The notes: generated by a model from the sequence alone, not told the origin. A stretch of DNA of 64,000 nucleotides from CAYLLD01 sp964425135 (GCA_964425135.1 CAYRKW010000003.1:1-64000), one strand, 5' to 3'; counted from the first letter of the stretch, positions 27,026 to 36,702 are shown. A program made the numbers and translations.

Positions 27026-29086
27026 ATGGAGTTTTATCGCACACATCCCAAGCTGACGCAGTTCATCGGGCTGCTGGTTGTCTTCTTCGTGCTCGTCGCT
27101 CTGGTGCCGCGCAACGAGGATAACGTCTTGTGGCGTCTGCCTCCGCTTTTGGCGTGGCTGCCGGGCTGGGTGAATGATTTCGCCGAATATCTGATGTTCG
27201 AGTTTCTGCCCATCGAGGTCTACGATCCCGAACTTGACGATACCGAAACCTCGACCCTTCTGCGCGAAGTAACGCGCGGTTTTTCCGCCTTCATTCTTGT
27301 GCTGATTGAATTCATCCGCGAAATTTTGGTGGGTGGTCGCAAAACCATCGTGCTCTTCACCGGCTGGGAGTTTGTGCGCGAAAACCCGTGGGCGGTCTGG
27401 CCCGCCCTGCCGTGGACCGTTGTGACCGCAGGCACGATGATCCTGGGCTATGCGCTCAGCGGTCGCGGTCTTGCGCTTCTGGCAGGCGCGGCCCTGACCT
27501 ACATTTCCGTTTTCGGCCAGTGGGAGCCCGCGATGGAGACACTCTCCTTCGTCCTTGTCGCCGCGCCTGTTTCTGTCGTTTTGGGCATCCTCTTCGGCAT
27601 TCTCGCCTTCAAAAGCAAAACCTTCGAGAAAATCCTCGCCCCGCTTTTGAACATCGCGCAAACCATGCCGCATTTCTCGTTTCTGGTGCCCGTGACCGTG
27701 TTCTTCGGCGTCGGCGACCACGCAGGTGCGATTGCCACCGTGATCTTCGCGACCCCGCCCATGATCCGCCTGACGCTTCTGGGCCTCAAGAAAGTCCCGC
27801 CAGAGGTGATCGAGGCCGGAATGATGAGCGGCTGCAACGCCCGCCAGATCCTGCGCAACGTCCTGATCCCAACCGCCCGCCGCGATATCCTGATCGGCAT
27901 CAATCAGGTCATCATGCAGTGCCTCGCCATGGCCGTCATCGCCTCTTTCATCGGTGCCAAAGGCCTCGGTTTCAACCTCCTGCTCGCGCTGAACGGCTTG
28001 CGCATCGGTCTTGCGCTGGAGCTTGGCATCTGCATCGTCCTGATCGCGGTTGTCCTGGACAAACTCTCACTCGCATGGGCCAACAAGCAAACCGACTACT
28101 TCGCCGACCTCAGCTATTTCCAGCGCCACGCCCACCTCTTCCTCTTCCTCGCGGTTGCCGCCATCGGCATCCTCCTTGCCGTCTTGGGTAAATTTATCTT
28201 CGGCGACGGCGTGAACTACCTCTACCTGATCCCCCATAACAAAGGCATCACGACCGAAGCGTTTTGGCAATCCGGCGTCGATTGGATGGTCGAGACCTGG
28301 TACTCCAGCCTCCAGGTCTTCAATGTCTTTTTGATCACCCAAGTCCTGCAACCGATGAAAAAAGCCTATCTCGCCATGCCCGTCAGCGCGACATTCCTTC
28401 TGGTCATGGGCATCGGCTATCTCGTGGGCGGCATCCGCTCGGCGCTCGTGGTCGGGGCGTTCCTTTTGTTCATCGCGCTTACCGAATGGTGGGACCGCGC
28501 TCTAATCACCGCCTACATGGCCTCCTTCGGCGTGATCGTCTCGGTCACCATCGGCCTCATCGTCGGCTCGCTCTGCGCGCAATCAAACTGGGCGACCAAG
28601 TTCATGCTGCTGGTCTGCGACACCTTCCAGACCTTCCCGTCCTTCATCTACCTGATCCCGGTCATCATGCTCTTTGGCGTCACCGATACCTCCGTGCTGC
28701 TGGCCGTGATCATCTACGCAACCATCCCCGCCACCCGTTACACCATCGAAGGCCTGCGCAATGTGCCGCCCGCGCTTGTCGATGCGGGCCTCATGTCCGG
28801 CGTCACCCGCCTGCAAAAATGGTTCAAAATCGAAATGCCACTCGCCTTTCCGCACATCATGCTGGGCGTCAATCAAACGGTCATCTTCGCCCTGTTCATG
28901 GTCATCATCGGCGCGATGATCGGGACCGAGGATCTGGGCCAGTTCATCCTCAAGGCCCTTTCGGACAAGCAAGGCATCGGCAACGGCATCCTCTTGGGCT
29001 TTTGCGTCGCCTTCATCGGCCTTGCGGTCGATCACATCATCACGCGCTGGGCGCATCAGCGTAGCGTCCAATTGGGGCTGGCATGA
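27026..29086 (+). CDS. tmoV: TMAO ABC transporter permease TmoV (tandem permease domains)
   Basis: A 686-residue inner-membrane protein, about twice the size of ProW. Two homologous permease halves are visible, each with its EAA loop: VIEAGMMSGCNARQILRNVL (half 1) and LVDAGLMSGVTRLQKWFKIE (half 2). Each is preceded by helices of the PQTMPHFSFLVPVTVFFGVG or DTFQTFPSFIYLIPVIMLFGV type. One chain could therefore form the whole pore with two TmoW copies. The gene begins 2 bp after tmoW and overlaps tdm by 4 bp. Confidence 0.88.
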   Translation: MEFYRTHPKLTQFIGLLVVFFVLVALVPRNEDNVLWRLPPLLAWLPGWVNDFAEYLMFEFLPIEVYDPELDDTETSTLLREVTRGFSAFILVLIEFIREILVGGRKTIVLFTGWEFVRENPWAVWPALPWTVVTAGTMILGYALSGRGLALLAGAALTYISVFGQWEPAMETLSFVLVAAPVSVVLGILFGILAFKSKTFEKILAPLLNIAQTMPHFSFLVPVTVFFGVGDHAGAIATVIFATPPMIRLTLLGLKKVPPEVIEAGMMSGCNARQILRNVLIPTARRDILIGINQVIMQCLAMAVIASFIGAKGLGFNLLLALNGLRIGLALELGICIVLIAVVLDKLSLAWANKQTDYFADLSYFQRHAHLFLFLAVAAIGILLAVLGKFIFGDGVNYLYLIPHNKGITTEAFWQSGVDWMVETWYSSLQVFNVFLITQVLQPMKKAYLAMPVSATFLLVMGIGYLVGGIRSALVVGAFLLFIALTEWWDRALITAYMASFGVIVSVTIGLIVGSLCAQSNWATKFMLLVCDTFQTFPSFIYLIPVIMLFGVTDTSVLLAVIIYATIPATRYTIEGLRNVPPALVDAGLMSGVTRLQKWFKIEMPLAFPHIMLGVNQTVIFALFMVIIGAMIGTEDLGQFILKALSDKQGIGNGILLGFCVAFIGLAVDHIITRWAHQRSVQLGLA

Positions 29087-31455
29087 GCTTCGATCTCCCC
29101 TTTGAAGAAAAGTCGCGCATCGGCAAAGTGCTCGTGCCGGGCCTTCCGGTGCTGCCCCATGGCGTCGAGCGTCACCCGATACAAGGCAGTGGCTCGCGCG
29201 CTGTCCAAATCGAGGCCGGCGACGAGATCACCATCGTCGATCGCGAAGGCCTGCAACCGGTCGAGATGGTCTTCTTCACCCCGGACGGCGCATCTGACGC
29301 ACGCAAAATCGGCGCAAAAGGCGGCCATGACCCGGCGGGCCTGCAAAGCTCGCTCACAAACGGTGACATATCCGGCCGCAAAGTGCTCACCGCATTGCAG
29401 GCAGCAGGCTTTGACATAGGCCGCGCGGACGGCACACTCCTCTTCGCCGAAGGCTCGCGCGCAGGCGACAGCGAGTGCTTCACCGCCTGCGAAGACGGCC
29501 TGCTGATTGTCTGCGCCGCTGGCACGGCCATGGACGCGCATAACCAGGATGTGCCGACCGAGGTGGATCTCTACATCCGCCGCGCCAACCCCTCCGAAGG
29601 CGTGGGCGGGATCAAACCGGCGGACCCTCTGGCCGATCCGATCCTGGATGAAAACATCCAACCCGGCCACGCCACCGCCTATAACGTGCGCAAAGGCCAG
29701 TTCATCCAGATCATGGACGTGCAGGGCCGCGAATGTACCGATTTCCAGTGCTTTGACGCCCGCGCGCTCGACAAACGGATCGAGCGGGACATCAACATGC
29801 AAACCACCCGCTCGCTGACCGGCGTCGATTATCCGGTGCCGGGCCTCCACTCAAAATTCTGGTCCGTTGATCAGCAACCGCTCGTTGAGATCGTGCAAGA
29901 CACCTGCGGGCGCCACGACGCTTACGGCCTGTCGTGCTACCCGCGTTACTACGATGATGCAGGCTATCCGGGCCATATCAATTGCTCGGACAGCATCAAC
30001 CGCGCCCTGAAACCCCATGGCGTGGCGCACCGCGTCGGCTGGCCGTCGATCAACTTCTTCTTCAACACCATGCTCGATGACACCCATGTGCTGGGCCTTG
30101 ACGATCCATGGTCGCGCCCTGGCGATTATGTGATGCTGCAAGCGCAAACCGATCTGGTCTGCGTCTCCACGGCCTGCCCCTGCGATATCGATGCGACAAA
30201 TGCGTGGAACCCCACCGATATTCAGGTGCGGGTCTATAAAGAAAACGAAAATTTCCAGCGCTCGATAGGGTGGCGCAAGACACCGGAGGCAGATGTGGAA
30301 CAGACCAAGGAAACCGGCTTTCATCCCTGTTTCGCAAAGCACACGGGCGATTTTGTCGAATATAACGGCTATTGGCTCGCCAATACGATGAACCAACACG
30401 GCGCGATTGCCGAATACTGGGCCGCCCGCGAAAAAGCGGTGATTATGGACCTCTCGCCCTTGCGCAAATTCGAAGTGACCGGACCGGACGCAGAGGCACT
30501 TATGCAGATGTGCCTGACGCGGAACATCAAGAAGCTTTCGAACGGCGGCATCTTCTATACCGCGATGTGTTACGAACACGGCGGCATGATCGATGATGGC
30601 ACCGTGTTCCGGCTTGGCGATAACAATTTTCGCTGGATCGGCGGCAATGACACCTCCGGTAAATGGCTGCGCGATCAGGCGGAAAAGCACGGGCTGAACG
30701 CCTGGGTCAAATCCTCAACCGACCATCACCACAACATCGCCGTCCAGGGCCCGCTCTCGCGCGACATTCTCAGCCAAGTGCTCTGGACCCATCCGGCCCA
30801 TTCAACCGTCGAAGATCTGGCGTGGTTCCGCTTCACCCCCGCCCGTATCGGCGATCTGCAAGGCATCCCCGTTGTCCTCAGCCGCACAGGATACTCAGGC
30901 GAATTGGGCTATGAGGTCTTCTGCCACCCCCGCGATGCGGTGAAGGTGTTCGAGGCGATCTGGAAAGTTGGCGAGCCCATGGGCCTGACGCCCCTTGGTC
31001 TGGAAGCGCTCGACATGCTGCGCATCGAAGCGGGTCTGATCTTCGCCAATTACGAGTTCTCCGACCAGACCGACCCGTTCGAGGCCGGGATCGGTTTCAC
31101 CACTCCGCTCAAGACCCAGGACGACGACTTCATCGGCCGCGCCGCCATAGAAGAGCGCAAAGCCCACCCGCAAAAGAAACTTGTCGGTCTCGATATTATC
31201 GGAAATCAGGTGCCCGCCCACGGTGATTGTATCCGCGATGGCAAAGCGCAGGTCGGTGAGATCACCTCAGCAATGAAATCTCCCTATCTTGGCAAAGTCA
31301 TTGCGCTGGCGCGGGTCGATGTGGGCTACGCGCAGATCGGCACTCAGGTCGAAGTTGGCCAACTCGACGGCGAGCAAAAACGCCTTCAGGCGACCGTTGT
31401 GCGCTTCCCCCATTTCGACCCCACCAAAGAGCGCGTCAAAGGCAATTACGACTAA
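29083..31455 (+). CDS. tdm: Trimethylamine N-oxide demethylase (aldolase) Tdm
   Basis: A 790-residue cytoplasmic enzyme that splits TMAO into dimethylamine and formaldehyde. The N-terminal ~415 residues are a DUF1989-type zinc domain with candidate ligands C301 (NCSDSI), C365 and C367 (TACPCDI). The rest is a GcvT-like folate domain (from FVEYNGYWLAN, with IAVQGPLSRDIL, SRTGYSGELGYEVF and DMLRIEAGL), which can catch the formaldehyde as methylene-THF. The two-part layout is that of characterised Tdm. It overlaps tmoV by 4 bp and so is made with the importer. Confidence 0.9.
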   Translation: MSFDLPFEEKSRIGKVLVPGLPVLPHGVERHPIQGSGSRAVQIEAGDEITIVDREGLQPVEMVFFTPDGASDARKIGAKGGHDPAGLQSSLTNGDISGRKVLTALQAAGFDIGRADGTLLFAEGSRAGDSECFTACEDGLLIVCAAGTAMDAHNQDVPTEVDLYIRRANPSEGVGGIKPADPLADPILDENIQPGHATAYNVRKGQFIQIMDVQGRECTDFQCFDARALDKRIERDINMQTTRSLTGVDYPVPGLHSKFWSVDQQPLVEIVQDTCGRHDAYGLSCYPRYYDDAGYPGHINCSDSINRALKPHGVAHRVGWPSINFFFNTMLDDTHVLGLDDPWSRPGDYVMLQAQTDLVCVSTACPCDIDATNAWNPTDIQVRVYKENENFQRSIGWRKTPEADVEQTKETGFHPCFAKHTGDFVEYNGYWLANTMNQHGAIAEYWAAREKAVIMDLSPLRKFEVTGPDAEALMQMCLTRNIKKLSNGGIFYTAMCYEHGGMIDDGTVFRLGDNNFRWIGGNDTSGKWLRDQAEKHGLNAWVKSSTDHHHNIAVQGPLSRDILSQVLWTHPAHSTVEDLAWFRFTPARIGDLQGIPVVLSRTGYSGELGYEVFCHPRDAVKVFEAIWKVGEPMGLTPLGLEALDMLRIEAGLIFANYEFSDQTDPFEAGIGFTTPLKTQDDDFIGRAAIEERKAHPQKKLVGLDIIGNQVPAHGDCIRDGKAQVGEITSAMKSPYLGKVIALARVDVGYAQIGTQVEVGQLDGEQKRLQATVVRFPHFDPTKERVKGNYD

Positions 31456-31509
31456 CCCCGTTGCCATCGCGTCCAATCAACCGCCCGCTCCGGTTAAGAT
31501 CTGGCGACC

Positions 31510-31560
31510 GTGCATCCGACTGTGCATAGATTGTGCATGGATTGTGCATGCAATGCGCAT
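31510..31560 (+). repeat. Five TGTGCAT-type elements phased at 11-12 bp
   Basis: GTGCAT-containing heptamers occur at 31509, 31521, 31532, 31543 and 31554 (the last is TGCGCAT), so four successive steps are 12, 11, 11 and 11 bp. All copies face one side of the helix. They lie between the convergent tdm and tmm genes, where no promoter is expected, so a protein-binding or structural role is possible. Confidence 0.6.
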
Positions 31561-31663
31561 CCCGCTCGCCGCCATTAACCCTTTAAAACAAGGCAATCCC
31601 GCATCGTTAACGATTTACCGATGCGCAGCAGCCATCCAAACCGCCAAACACCCGCAAAAACAG

Positions 31664-31734
31664 CTTCTTTGGTTCAAAAATATCCCGCTGCGCGCGCAAG
31701 CGCAAAACAAAGACGCGCGCCGCGCCAGCGGCGC
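31664..31734 (+). repeat. Dispersed convergent-gene repeat, copy 1
   Basis: The element starts CTTCTTTGGTTC, continues with ATATCCCGCTGCGCGCGCAA and GCGCAAAAC, and ends in a hairpin with stem GCGCCGC/GCGGCGC and loop GCCA. A first small hairpin (GCGC-GCAA-GCGC) lies inside. It sits between tdm and tmm. Copies 2 and 3 are at 43596-43672 and 62757-62828. Confidence 0.85.
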
Positions 31735-31749
31735 ACCGCAAGACCAAAC

Positions 31750-33084
31750 TCAGGTCTGCAAATAACTCTCCAAACTGTCATCCAGCGCATCCTTCCAGGC
31801 CGTATGATGCGCCGGCGCTTTGGTGCCAGTCATGGGTGAGACGTACCCGTGATTGCGAAACTCCATGATCCCTTTTTTCTTGTGCTTCTTCCACTCATAA
31901 AACGCCTGATTGGCCGCTTCGATGTCAAAGGAGGGATAATCCGTCTCGTCAATCAGCTCTTTGGTGTAAGCCCCCTGATAGGCAATGCAGGCATAGTCAT
32001 CCTCAAGCGCTGCCTCCGCTGCCTGCCGCGCCGCCACATCTGCCTCGCGTGACTTCAAATCAGGCACATCAATGCGCCCCATGATGATATCGCGCACGTA
32101 CCAGGCTTGGGCATCGAACATGTTGAACGTGTACCATTGATCCTGCATGCCCAGATAGAAAAGCTCAGGATTGCCGTTCCAAACCACGCCTTTGTAAAGA
32201 TCGTCCGACGCCAGAACATTCGGCGTCTTGAGCCGCAACTCATCGGGCAAAAACGGGAAGTGATGCTTGTAGCCGGTGCACAGAACAATCGCATCAACTT
32301 CATGGGATGATCCATCGATGAAATGCGCAACCTTGCCCTCCATGCGATCAAGGCCAGACACTTCCGTCCAATTGTCCGGCCACGCATATCCGGTCCCACC
32401 TGAACGGCTCGATTGCACTATGGATTTGACGCCGTATTTCCAAAGCTGCGATCCGATGTCCTCCGCCGAATAAGACGTCCCCATGATCATCACGCGTTGC
32501 CCTGCAAACTCACGCGCATCACGGAAATCATGGGCGTGCAGAATGCGACCATTAAAGCGCTCAAAGCCGGGATATTCGGGCACATTTGGCACCGAAAAAT
32601 GCCCCGTCGCCACCACCACATTGTCAAAAACCTCACGGGCTTCTGTATCATTGATCTCATCGCGCACGGTTACGCTAAATCTGCCATCCTCAAAGCGCAC
32701 ATCGCGGACAATATGATCGAATTTGATCCAGTCGCGAATGCCCGCCTTCTCCACGCGCCCCTTAATATAATCGAATAAAACCGCGCGCGGCGGGTAGGAG
32801 GCAATGGGCTTTCCGAAATGCTCTTCAAAGGTGTAATCGGCGAACTCCAGACCCTCTTTGGGCCCGTTTGACCACAAATAGCGATACATCGATCCATGGC
32901 ACTGATTGCCATGCTCATCCACGCCGGTGCGCCAAGTGTAATTCCACAAACCGCCCCAATCCGACTGCTTCTCATAGCAGACAATTTCCGGAATATCCGC
33001 ACCTTTTGCCTTGGCTGATTGAAAGGCCCGAAGCTGCGCCAGACCCGATGGTCCTGCACCAATGATGGCGATCCGTTTTCCCAT
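31750..33084 (-). CDS. tmm: Trimethylamine monooxygenase Tmm
   Basis: A 444-residue flavin monooxygenase that oxidises trimethylamine to TMAO with NADPH and O2. The start is the ATG at 33084, with GGGAG upstream; an in-frame start at 33174 would add 30 unconserved residues. Motifs are the FAD site [16 protein letters not shown] (residues 9-24), [19 protein letters not shown], the FMO fingerprint [11 protein letters not shown], and the NADPH site [10 protein letters not shown]. The text [20 protein letters not shown] is characteristic of Tmm. It is the last gene of the long minus-strand operon and converges with tdm. Confidence 0.95.
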   Translation of the reverse strand: MGKRIAIIGAGPSGLAQLRAFQSAKAKGADIPEIVCYEKQSDWGGLWNYTWRTGVDEHGNQCHGSMYRYLWSNGPKEGLEFADYTFEEHFGKPIASYPPRAVLFDYIKGRVEKAGIRDWIKFDHIVRDVRFEDGRFSVTVRDEINDTEAREVFDNVVVATGHFSVPNVPEYPGFERFNGRILHAHDFRDAREFAGQRVMIMGTSYSAEDIGSQLWKYGVKSIVQSSRSGGTGYAWPDNWTEVSGLDRMEGKVAHFIDGSSHEVDAIVLCTGYKHHFPFLPDELRLKTPNVLASDDLYKGVVWNGNPELFYLGMQDQWYTFNMFDAQAWYVRDIIMGRIDVPDLKSREADVAARQAAEAALEDDYACIAYQGAYTKELIDETDYPSFDIEAANQAFYEWKKHKKKGIMEFRNHGYVSPMTGTKAPAHHTAWKDALDDSLESYLQT

Positions 33085-33086
33085 TT

Positions 33087-33377
33087 TCAAACTCCCTCGA
33101 CGATTGTTTGGACTGAGGTTGATGCTGACATGCGCACTTTCTTTGCGCCAGCATATTCCTTTGAATGATACCACGCCTGCGCGGCGTCATAGGACGGGAA
33201 GCGGATGATCACATTCCGCTCTCCGGGAGGGACACCTTCATAGCTTTGCGATGTGCCTCCGCGTACCAGAAACTCACCCCCGAATTGATCAAGGATCGGC
33301 TGGACCTGCGCGACATAGGTTCTGTAGATTTCAGGGTCGGTGACCGTGATCTGCGCGATGACATACCCGAAGGCCAT
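33087..33377 (-). CDS. DUF1330 family protein
   Basis: A 96-residue dimeric alpha/beta-barrel-type protein ([47 protein letters not shown]). The conserved [YF]xxAxxW and RGG features fit DUF1330, for which no enzyme activity is established. It begins one base after the stop of the gene before it and ends 2 bp before tmm, so it is expressed with tmm. It may be a companion to one of the amine enzymes. Confidence 0.85.
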   Translation of the reverse strand: MAFGYVIAQITVTDPEIYRTYVAQVQPILDQFGGEFLVRGGTSQSYEGVPPGERNVIIRFPSYDAAQAWYHSKEYAGAKKVRMSASTSVQTIVEGV

Positions 33378-33973
33378 CAGAGCCCCAAGGGGGAGGGAAC
33401 CGCGCTACTCGCGTCCCAGTCCGGCTCAAATCCCAAAATGGTCGTATCGGCTGTAAGTGACGGATTAAACAGCGCATTATGCCAATAGGTTGACTGATAA
33501 AGCGGATTTTTCTCAGTCAGTTTCCACACTTTGCAATCAAGCGTGAACTCCTGATTATAGGCACTGAAGTAGAGCGTCACCCGATCCGCTTGCCGGATGG
33601 CCTGCGCGCCTTTGCTCTTGGGCGGAAAGGTCGCGGTGAGCGTGTCAGAAAACTCGCGCGCCTTTTGGTAATGGGTCGATGAGAAAAATTGGATCGCCTT
33701 GTCACGCCGCTGCGCCGGATCATTGGTGCGCTTGACCATATGCTGCATCTCGGGCGTAACCGAATAGGCGGGCAGCTTGTTAATGAGCGTGATGATATGG
33801 CCCATCGGCTCATCCGCGCCCTTAAGCGTGAGGGCCGGCATGATGCTGTCGTCAGGGCGGCCGTCAAACTCGCGCATTGCCATTTGCCGCACACGGCACT
33901 GCCATTTCAAAAACGCATCGCGCAGCGGGTGTTGTTGCGGGGCCTGCCCCAAAATCTGAGCAACGGCGCTCAT
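33377..33973 (-). CDS. Conserved protein of unknown function
   Basis: A 198-residue soluble protein without signal peptide or membrane helix. It starts MSAVAQILGQAPQQHPLRDA, and aromatic-rich text appears near the end (LYFSAYNQEFTLDCKVWKLT, YQSTYWHNALFNP). I recognise no domain. Its start overlaps the nitrilase gene by 4 bp and its end touches DUF1330 by 1 bp. Its fixed place between methylamine genes suggests a part in that pathway, but no reaction can be named. Confidence 0.85.
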   Translation of the reverse strand: MSAVAQILGQAPQQHPLRDAFLKWQCRVRQMAMREFDGRPDDSIMPALTLKGADEPMGHIITLINKLPAYSVTPEMQHMVKRTNDPAQRRDKAIQFFSSTHYQKAREFSDTLTATFPPKSKGAQAIRQADRVTLYFSAYNQEFTLDCKVWKLTEKNPLYQSTYWHNALFNPSLTADTTILGFEPDWDASSAVPSPLGL

Positions 33974-34818
33974 GCGACATCCTTTTTCGCTGGAGGCGTC
34001 AGATCAAAGGTAACATCATGTTGCAGCGACGGAATACGGCCCCGCGCCTTGGCAACCTCGTCCAGATCAATCGTCGCCTGAACCACGCCTCGAAGCGCGC
34101 CGCCATCGGCCACAACGCGGCCCCATGGATCAACGATGAGCGAATGGCCGTAGCTTTCGCCGCCGCCCTCGACCGGACCGATTGCACAGGGCGAGATGAC
34201 AAACGCACCGTTCTCAATTGCGCGCGCACGGTTGAGCACATGCCAATGCGCCTCACCGGTTTTCTTGGTGAAGGCAGCGGGCACTGCAAGGATTTCCGCG
34301 CCATCCTGCGCCAGTTCCCGATAAAGCTGCGCAAACCGCAAATCATAGCAAATCGTATGCCCAATTTTCGCAAAGGGCGTCTCGATCAGCGTCGTCGCAT
34401 CGCCGGGGATCACCCGCGCGCTTTCGCGGTAGACTTCGGTTTCCGAAAGTTGAATATCGAACAGGTGCAGTTTGTCATAACGGCTTCGGATCTCCCCGTC
34501 AGGGCCAATCATAAAGCCACGATTGTAAAACTTTCCGTCCCGCCCTGTGATCGCAATCGAGCCGATCATGATCCACAAGGATTTGTCGCGCGCATAATCC
34601 CGAATTCCGTTCAGGAACGGATGATCGCTCTCGCGCGCGTGGGGCGGGGCGAAGAGCGCGCCATCGGTGCGCAATCCGCCGCAGTATTCTGGCAGCGCCA
34701 ACATTTGCGCGCCTGCACCCCGCGCAGCTTCGGCCAATGACAAGGCTTCATTCAGCGCTGTGCCAAAGTCTGGTTTGGGACGGGTTTGCAGGCAGGCAAT
34801 GTTGAACGGGCGGGACAT
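33970..34818 (-). CDS. Carbon-nitrogen hydrolase (nitrilase superfamily, Nit2-like)
   Basis: A 282-residue amidohydrolase. The catalytic triad is visible: Glu in ALPEYCGG, Lys in SRYDKLHLFDIQ, and Cys in GHTICYDLRFAQLYRELA. The order and spacing match Nit1/Nit2-type omega-amidases, which hydrolyse alpha-keto or other omega-amides. In this operon a natural idea is hydrolysis of an amide such as gamma-glutamylmethylamide or a relative; that is inference. It is coupled by overlaps to the genes on both sides. Confidence 0.9.
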   Translation of the reverse strand: MSRPFNIACLQTRPKPDFGTALNEALSLAEAARGAGAQMLALPEYCGGLRTDGALFAPPHARESDHPFLNGIRDYARDKSLWIMIGSIAITGRDGKFYNRGFMIGPDGEIRSRYDKLHLFDIQLSETEVYRESARVIPGDATTLIETPFAKIGHTICYDLRFAQLYRELAQDGAEILAVPAAFTKKTGEAHWHVLNRARAIENGAFVISPCAIGPVEGGGESYGHSLIVDPWGRVVADGGALRGVVQATIDLDEVAKARGRIPSLQHDVTFDLTPPAKKDVA

Positions 34819-35231
34819 CAGAATTTCATGTAAGCCTTGCGCAAGCTGACCAGAGGGTGACGGTCCGACATCTGGAATTTGATCAGCAATTCGCGCGCAA
34901 TCATGTCGCGATCCTGCTGATTATCCGGCAGTTTGATACTGTCCGGCACGCGCACCCAGCCGTTGATATTGCGATCAAACACCGCAGGCATGCCGTCCTC
35001 GTAGCCCATATGAACGTCTTCGAGCCAGTTCAGATCGTCCCAGCCCATCACTTCCATATATTCGGTCAAAAACGGCGTGATCCGCGCGTAGTCGGGGACG
35101 AGGTTAACGTCGTATCGATAGCCGATATGCTGGCCGATTTCCTTTTCACGCTCGCTCTCGAGCCCGTCTTTATCTTTCAAAAACTGGTCGACATCCTTGA
35201 TCTCGGAGCCGCGATATTGTGTTCCAGCCAT
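34818..35231 (-). CDS. Conserved protein of unknown function
   Basis: A 137-residue acidic soluble protein (MAGTQYRGSEIKDVDQFLKD, later WDDLNWLEDVHMGYEDGMPA and FDRNINGWVRVP). No known domain is recognisable. GAGGAG lies eight bases before the ATG. It follows mgsC and a palindromic repeat, and its stop overlaps the nitrilase start by one base. With the 198-residue protein and DUF1330 it forms a block of uncertain function inside the methylamine operon. Confidence 0.83.
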   Translation of the reverse strand: MAGTQYRGSEIKDVDQFLKDKDGLESEREKEIGQHIGYRYDVNLVPDYARITPFLTEYMEVMGWDDLNWLEDVHMGYEDGMPAVFDRNINGWVRVPDSIKLPDNQQDRDMIARELLIKFQMSDRHPLVSLRKAYMKF

Positions 35232-35256
35232 GTGTTGTCTCCTCGTGAGGGAAGAG

Positions 35257-35278
35257 GCCCCGGATCCGGGTCCGGGGC
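35257..35278. repeat. CCCGGA-type palindromic element
   Basis: GCCCCGGA and TCCGGGGC form an 8-bp stem with a 6-nt loop in the gap between mgsC and the 137-residue gene. Related elements lie at 36703, 37644 and 37679. Such short GC-rich palindromes are widely dispersed in alphaproteobacterial genomes. Confidence 0.75.
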
Positions 35279-35288
35279 GGGTTGTTGC

Positions 35289-36653
35289 TTAAAGGTGATG
35301 GTAGTCTTCAACGCCAACCGTGTGGTTGGTGCCCGCAAGCGGAACGCCTGCCATGGCGGATGCTTCCATCGTGAGCGCTGCCAGATCTTCCGGCTCAAGG
35401 CTGTGCAGATTGGTCTTACCACAGGCGCGGGCAAAGAGCTGCGCTTCGATGGTTAGCGTGTGCAGGAAGTTGTAGACCCGCTCGGCGGCTTCATCGGGAT
35501 CAAGACGCTCGCGCAGTTTTGGGTCTTGCGTGGCCACGCCGACCGGACAACGGCCTGTGTGACAGTGATAGCAATAGCCTGGCTCTGCGCCAATTTCCTC
35601 AGGGTAGTTCGCCTCCGGGATATCCTTATTGCAATTGAGCGCCATCATCACCGAGTGACCCAGAGCAATCGCATCCGCGCCCAAAGCAATCGCCTTGGCC
35701 ACATCCGCACCGTTACGCACACCGCCCGCGTAGATCAGGCTGATCTCGCCGCGCTTGCCCAGATCGTCGATGGCCTTGCGGGCCTGACGGATCGCAGCAA
35801 TGCCCGGAACGCCGGTATCTTCGGTGGCAAGGTGCGGACCAGCGCCGGTGCCGCCTTCCATACCATCAATATATATGCTGTCCGGGTTACATTTGACCGC
35901 CATGCGCACGTCATCATAGACCCGCGCCGCGCCCAGTTTGAGCTGGATCGGAATCTGGCCGTTGGTCACTTCGCGGATTTCCTCGATCTTCAGCGCCAGA
36001 TCGTCCGGTCCCAGCCAATCCGGGTGACGGGCAGGGGAGCGTTGGTCGATACCAGCAGGCAGGGAGCGCATCTCGGCAACCTGATCGGTGACTTTTTGAC
36101 CCATCAAGTGACCGCCAAGGCCAACTTTGCAGCCCTGGCCGATGAAGAATTCGCATCCGTCTGCAAGAACAAGGTGGTTGGGGTTAAAGCCGTAGCGCGA
36201 CTGAATGCACTGGTAGAACCATTTCGAGCTATAGCGCCGCTCGTCCGGGATCATCCCGCCTTCGCCTGAGCAGGTCGCAGTACCCGCCATGGTCGCACCG
36301 CGCGCCAGCGCCGTTTTGGCTTCATAGGAAAGCGCGCCGAAGCTCATGCCCGTCACATAGACCGGAATGTCCAGATCAAGCGGACGTCCCGCATTTGGCC
36401 CGATGATCGTGCGGGTTTCACATTTCTCCCGATATCCCTCGATGACAAAGCGGGTCAGGGTGCCCGGCAGAAATGTCAGATCATCCCAATGCGGGATTTT
36501 CTTGAACAGCGAAAAGCCCCGCATCCGATACCGGCCCAGCTCGGCCTTGATATGGATGTCGTCCATGACGCGCGGCGGAAAGACAAAGCTCTCTCCAAGC
36601 CGGTTAACATCACGGGGCAGGGCGGGTTTGCGTGGCATGTCTCCGTCGGCCAT
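35289..36653 (-). CDS. mgsC: N-methylglutamate synthase, subunit C (glutamate synthase-like)
   Basis: A 454-residue FMN protein of the glutamate synthase catalytic family. The start at 36653 has AAGGAA eight bases upstream (an ATG at 36680 is less well placed). Motifs include YVTGMSFGALSYEAKTALAR, PIQLKLGAARVYDDVRMAVK, YIDGMEGGTGAGP and the iron-sulfur Cys set CYHCHTGRCPVGVATQ. With MgsA and MgsB it converts gamma-glutamylmethylamide and glutamate-type acceptors to N-methylglutamate. GlxD of Rhizobium is a close relative, so naming depends on the gmaS neighbour. Confidence 0.87.
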   Translation of the reverse strand: MADGDMPRKPALPRDVNRLGESFVFPPRVMDDIHIKAELGRYRMRGFSLFKKIPHWDDLTFLPGTLTRFVIEGYREKCETRTIIGPNAGRPLDLDIPVYVTGMSFGALSYEAKTALARGATMAGTATCSGEGGMIPDERRYSSKWFYQCIQSRYGFNPNHLVLADGCEFFIGQGCKVGLGGHLMGQKVTDQVAEMRSLPAGIDQRSPARHPDWLGPDDLALKIEEIREVTNGQIPIQLKLGAARVYDDVRMAVKCNPDSIYIDGMEGGTGAGPHLATEDTGVPGIAAIRQARKAIDDLGKRGEISLIYAGGVRNGADVAKAIALGADAIALGHSVMMALNCNKDIPEANYPEEIGAEPGYCYHCHTGRCPVGVATQDPKLRERLDPDEAAERVYNFLHTLTIEAQLFARACGKTNLHSLEPEDLAALTMEASAMAGVPLAGTNHTVGVEDYHHL

Positions 36654-36702
36654 TTGTATTTCCTTTCGGTGCGTACCCATCAGGCACGAGAATTCTGGAG
36701 GA

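Noticed and set aside
31510..31560. CRISPR array
   Set aside because: Repeats are 7 bp with 4-bp spacers; no spacer-repeat architecture and no cas genes in the window.
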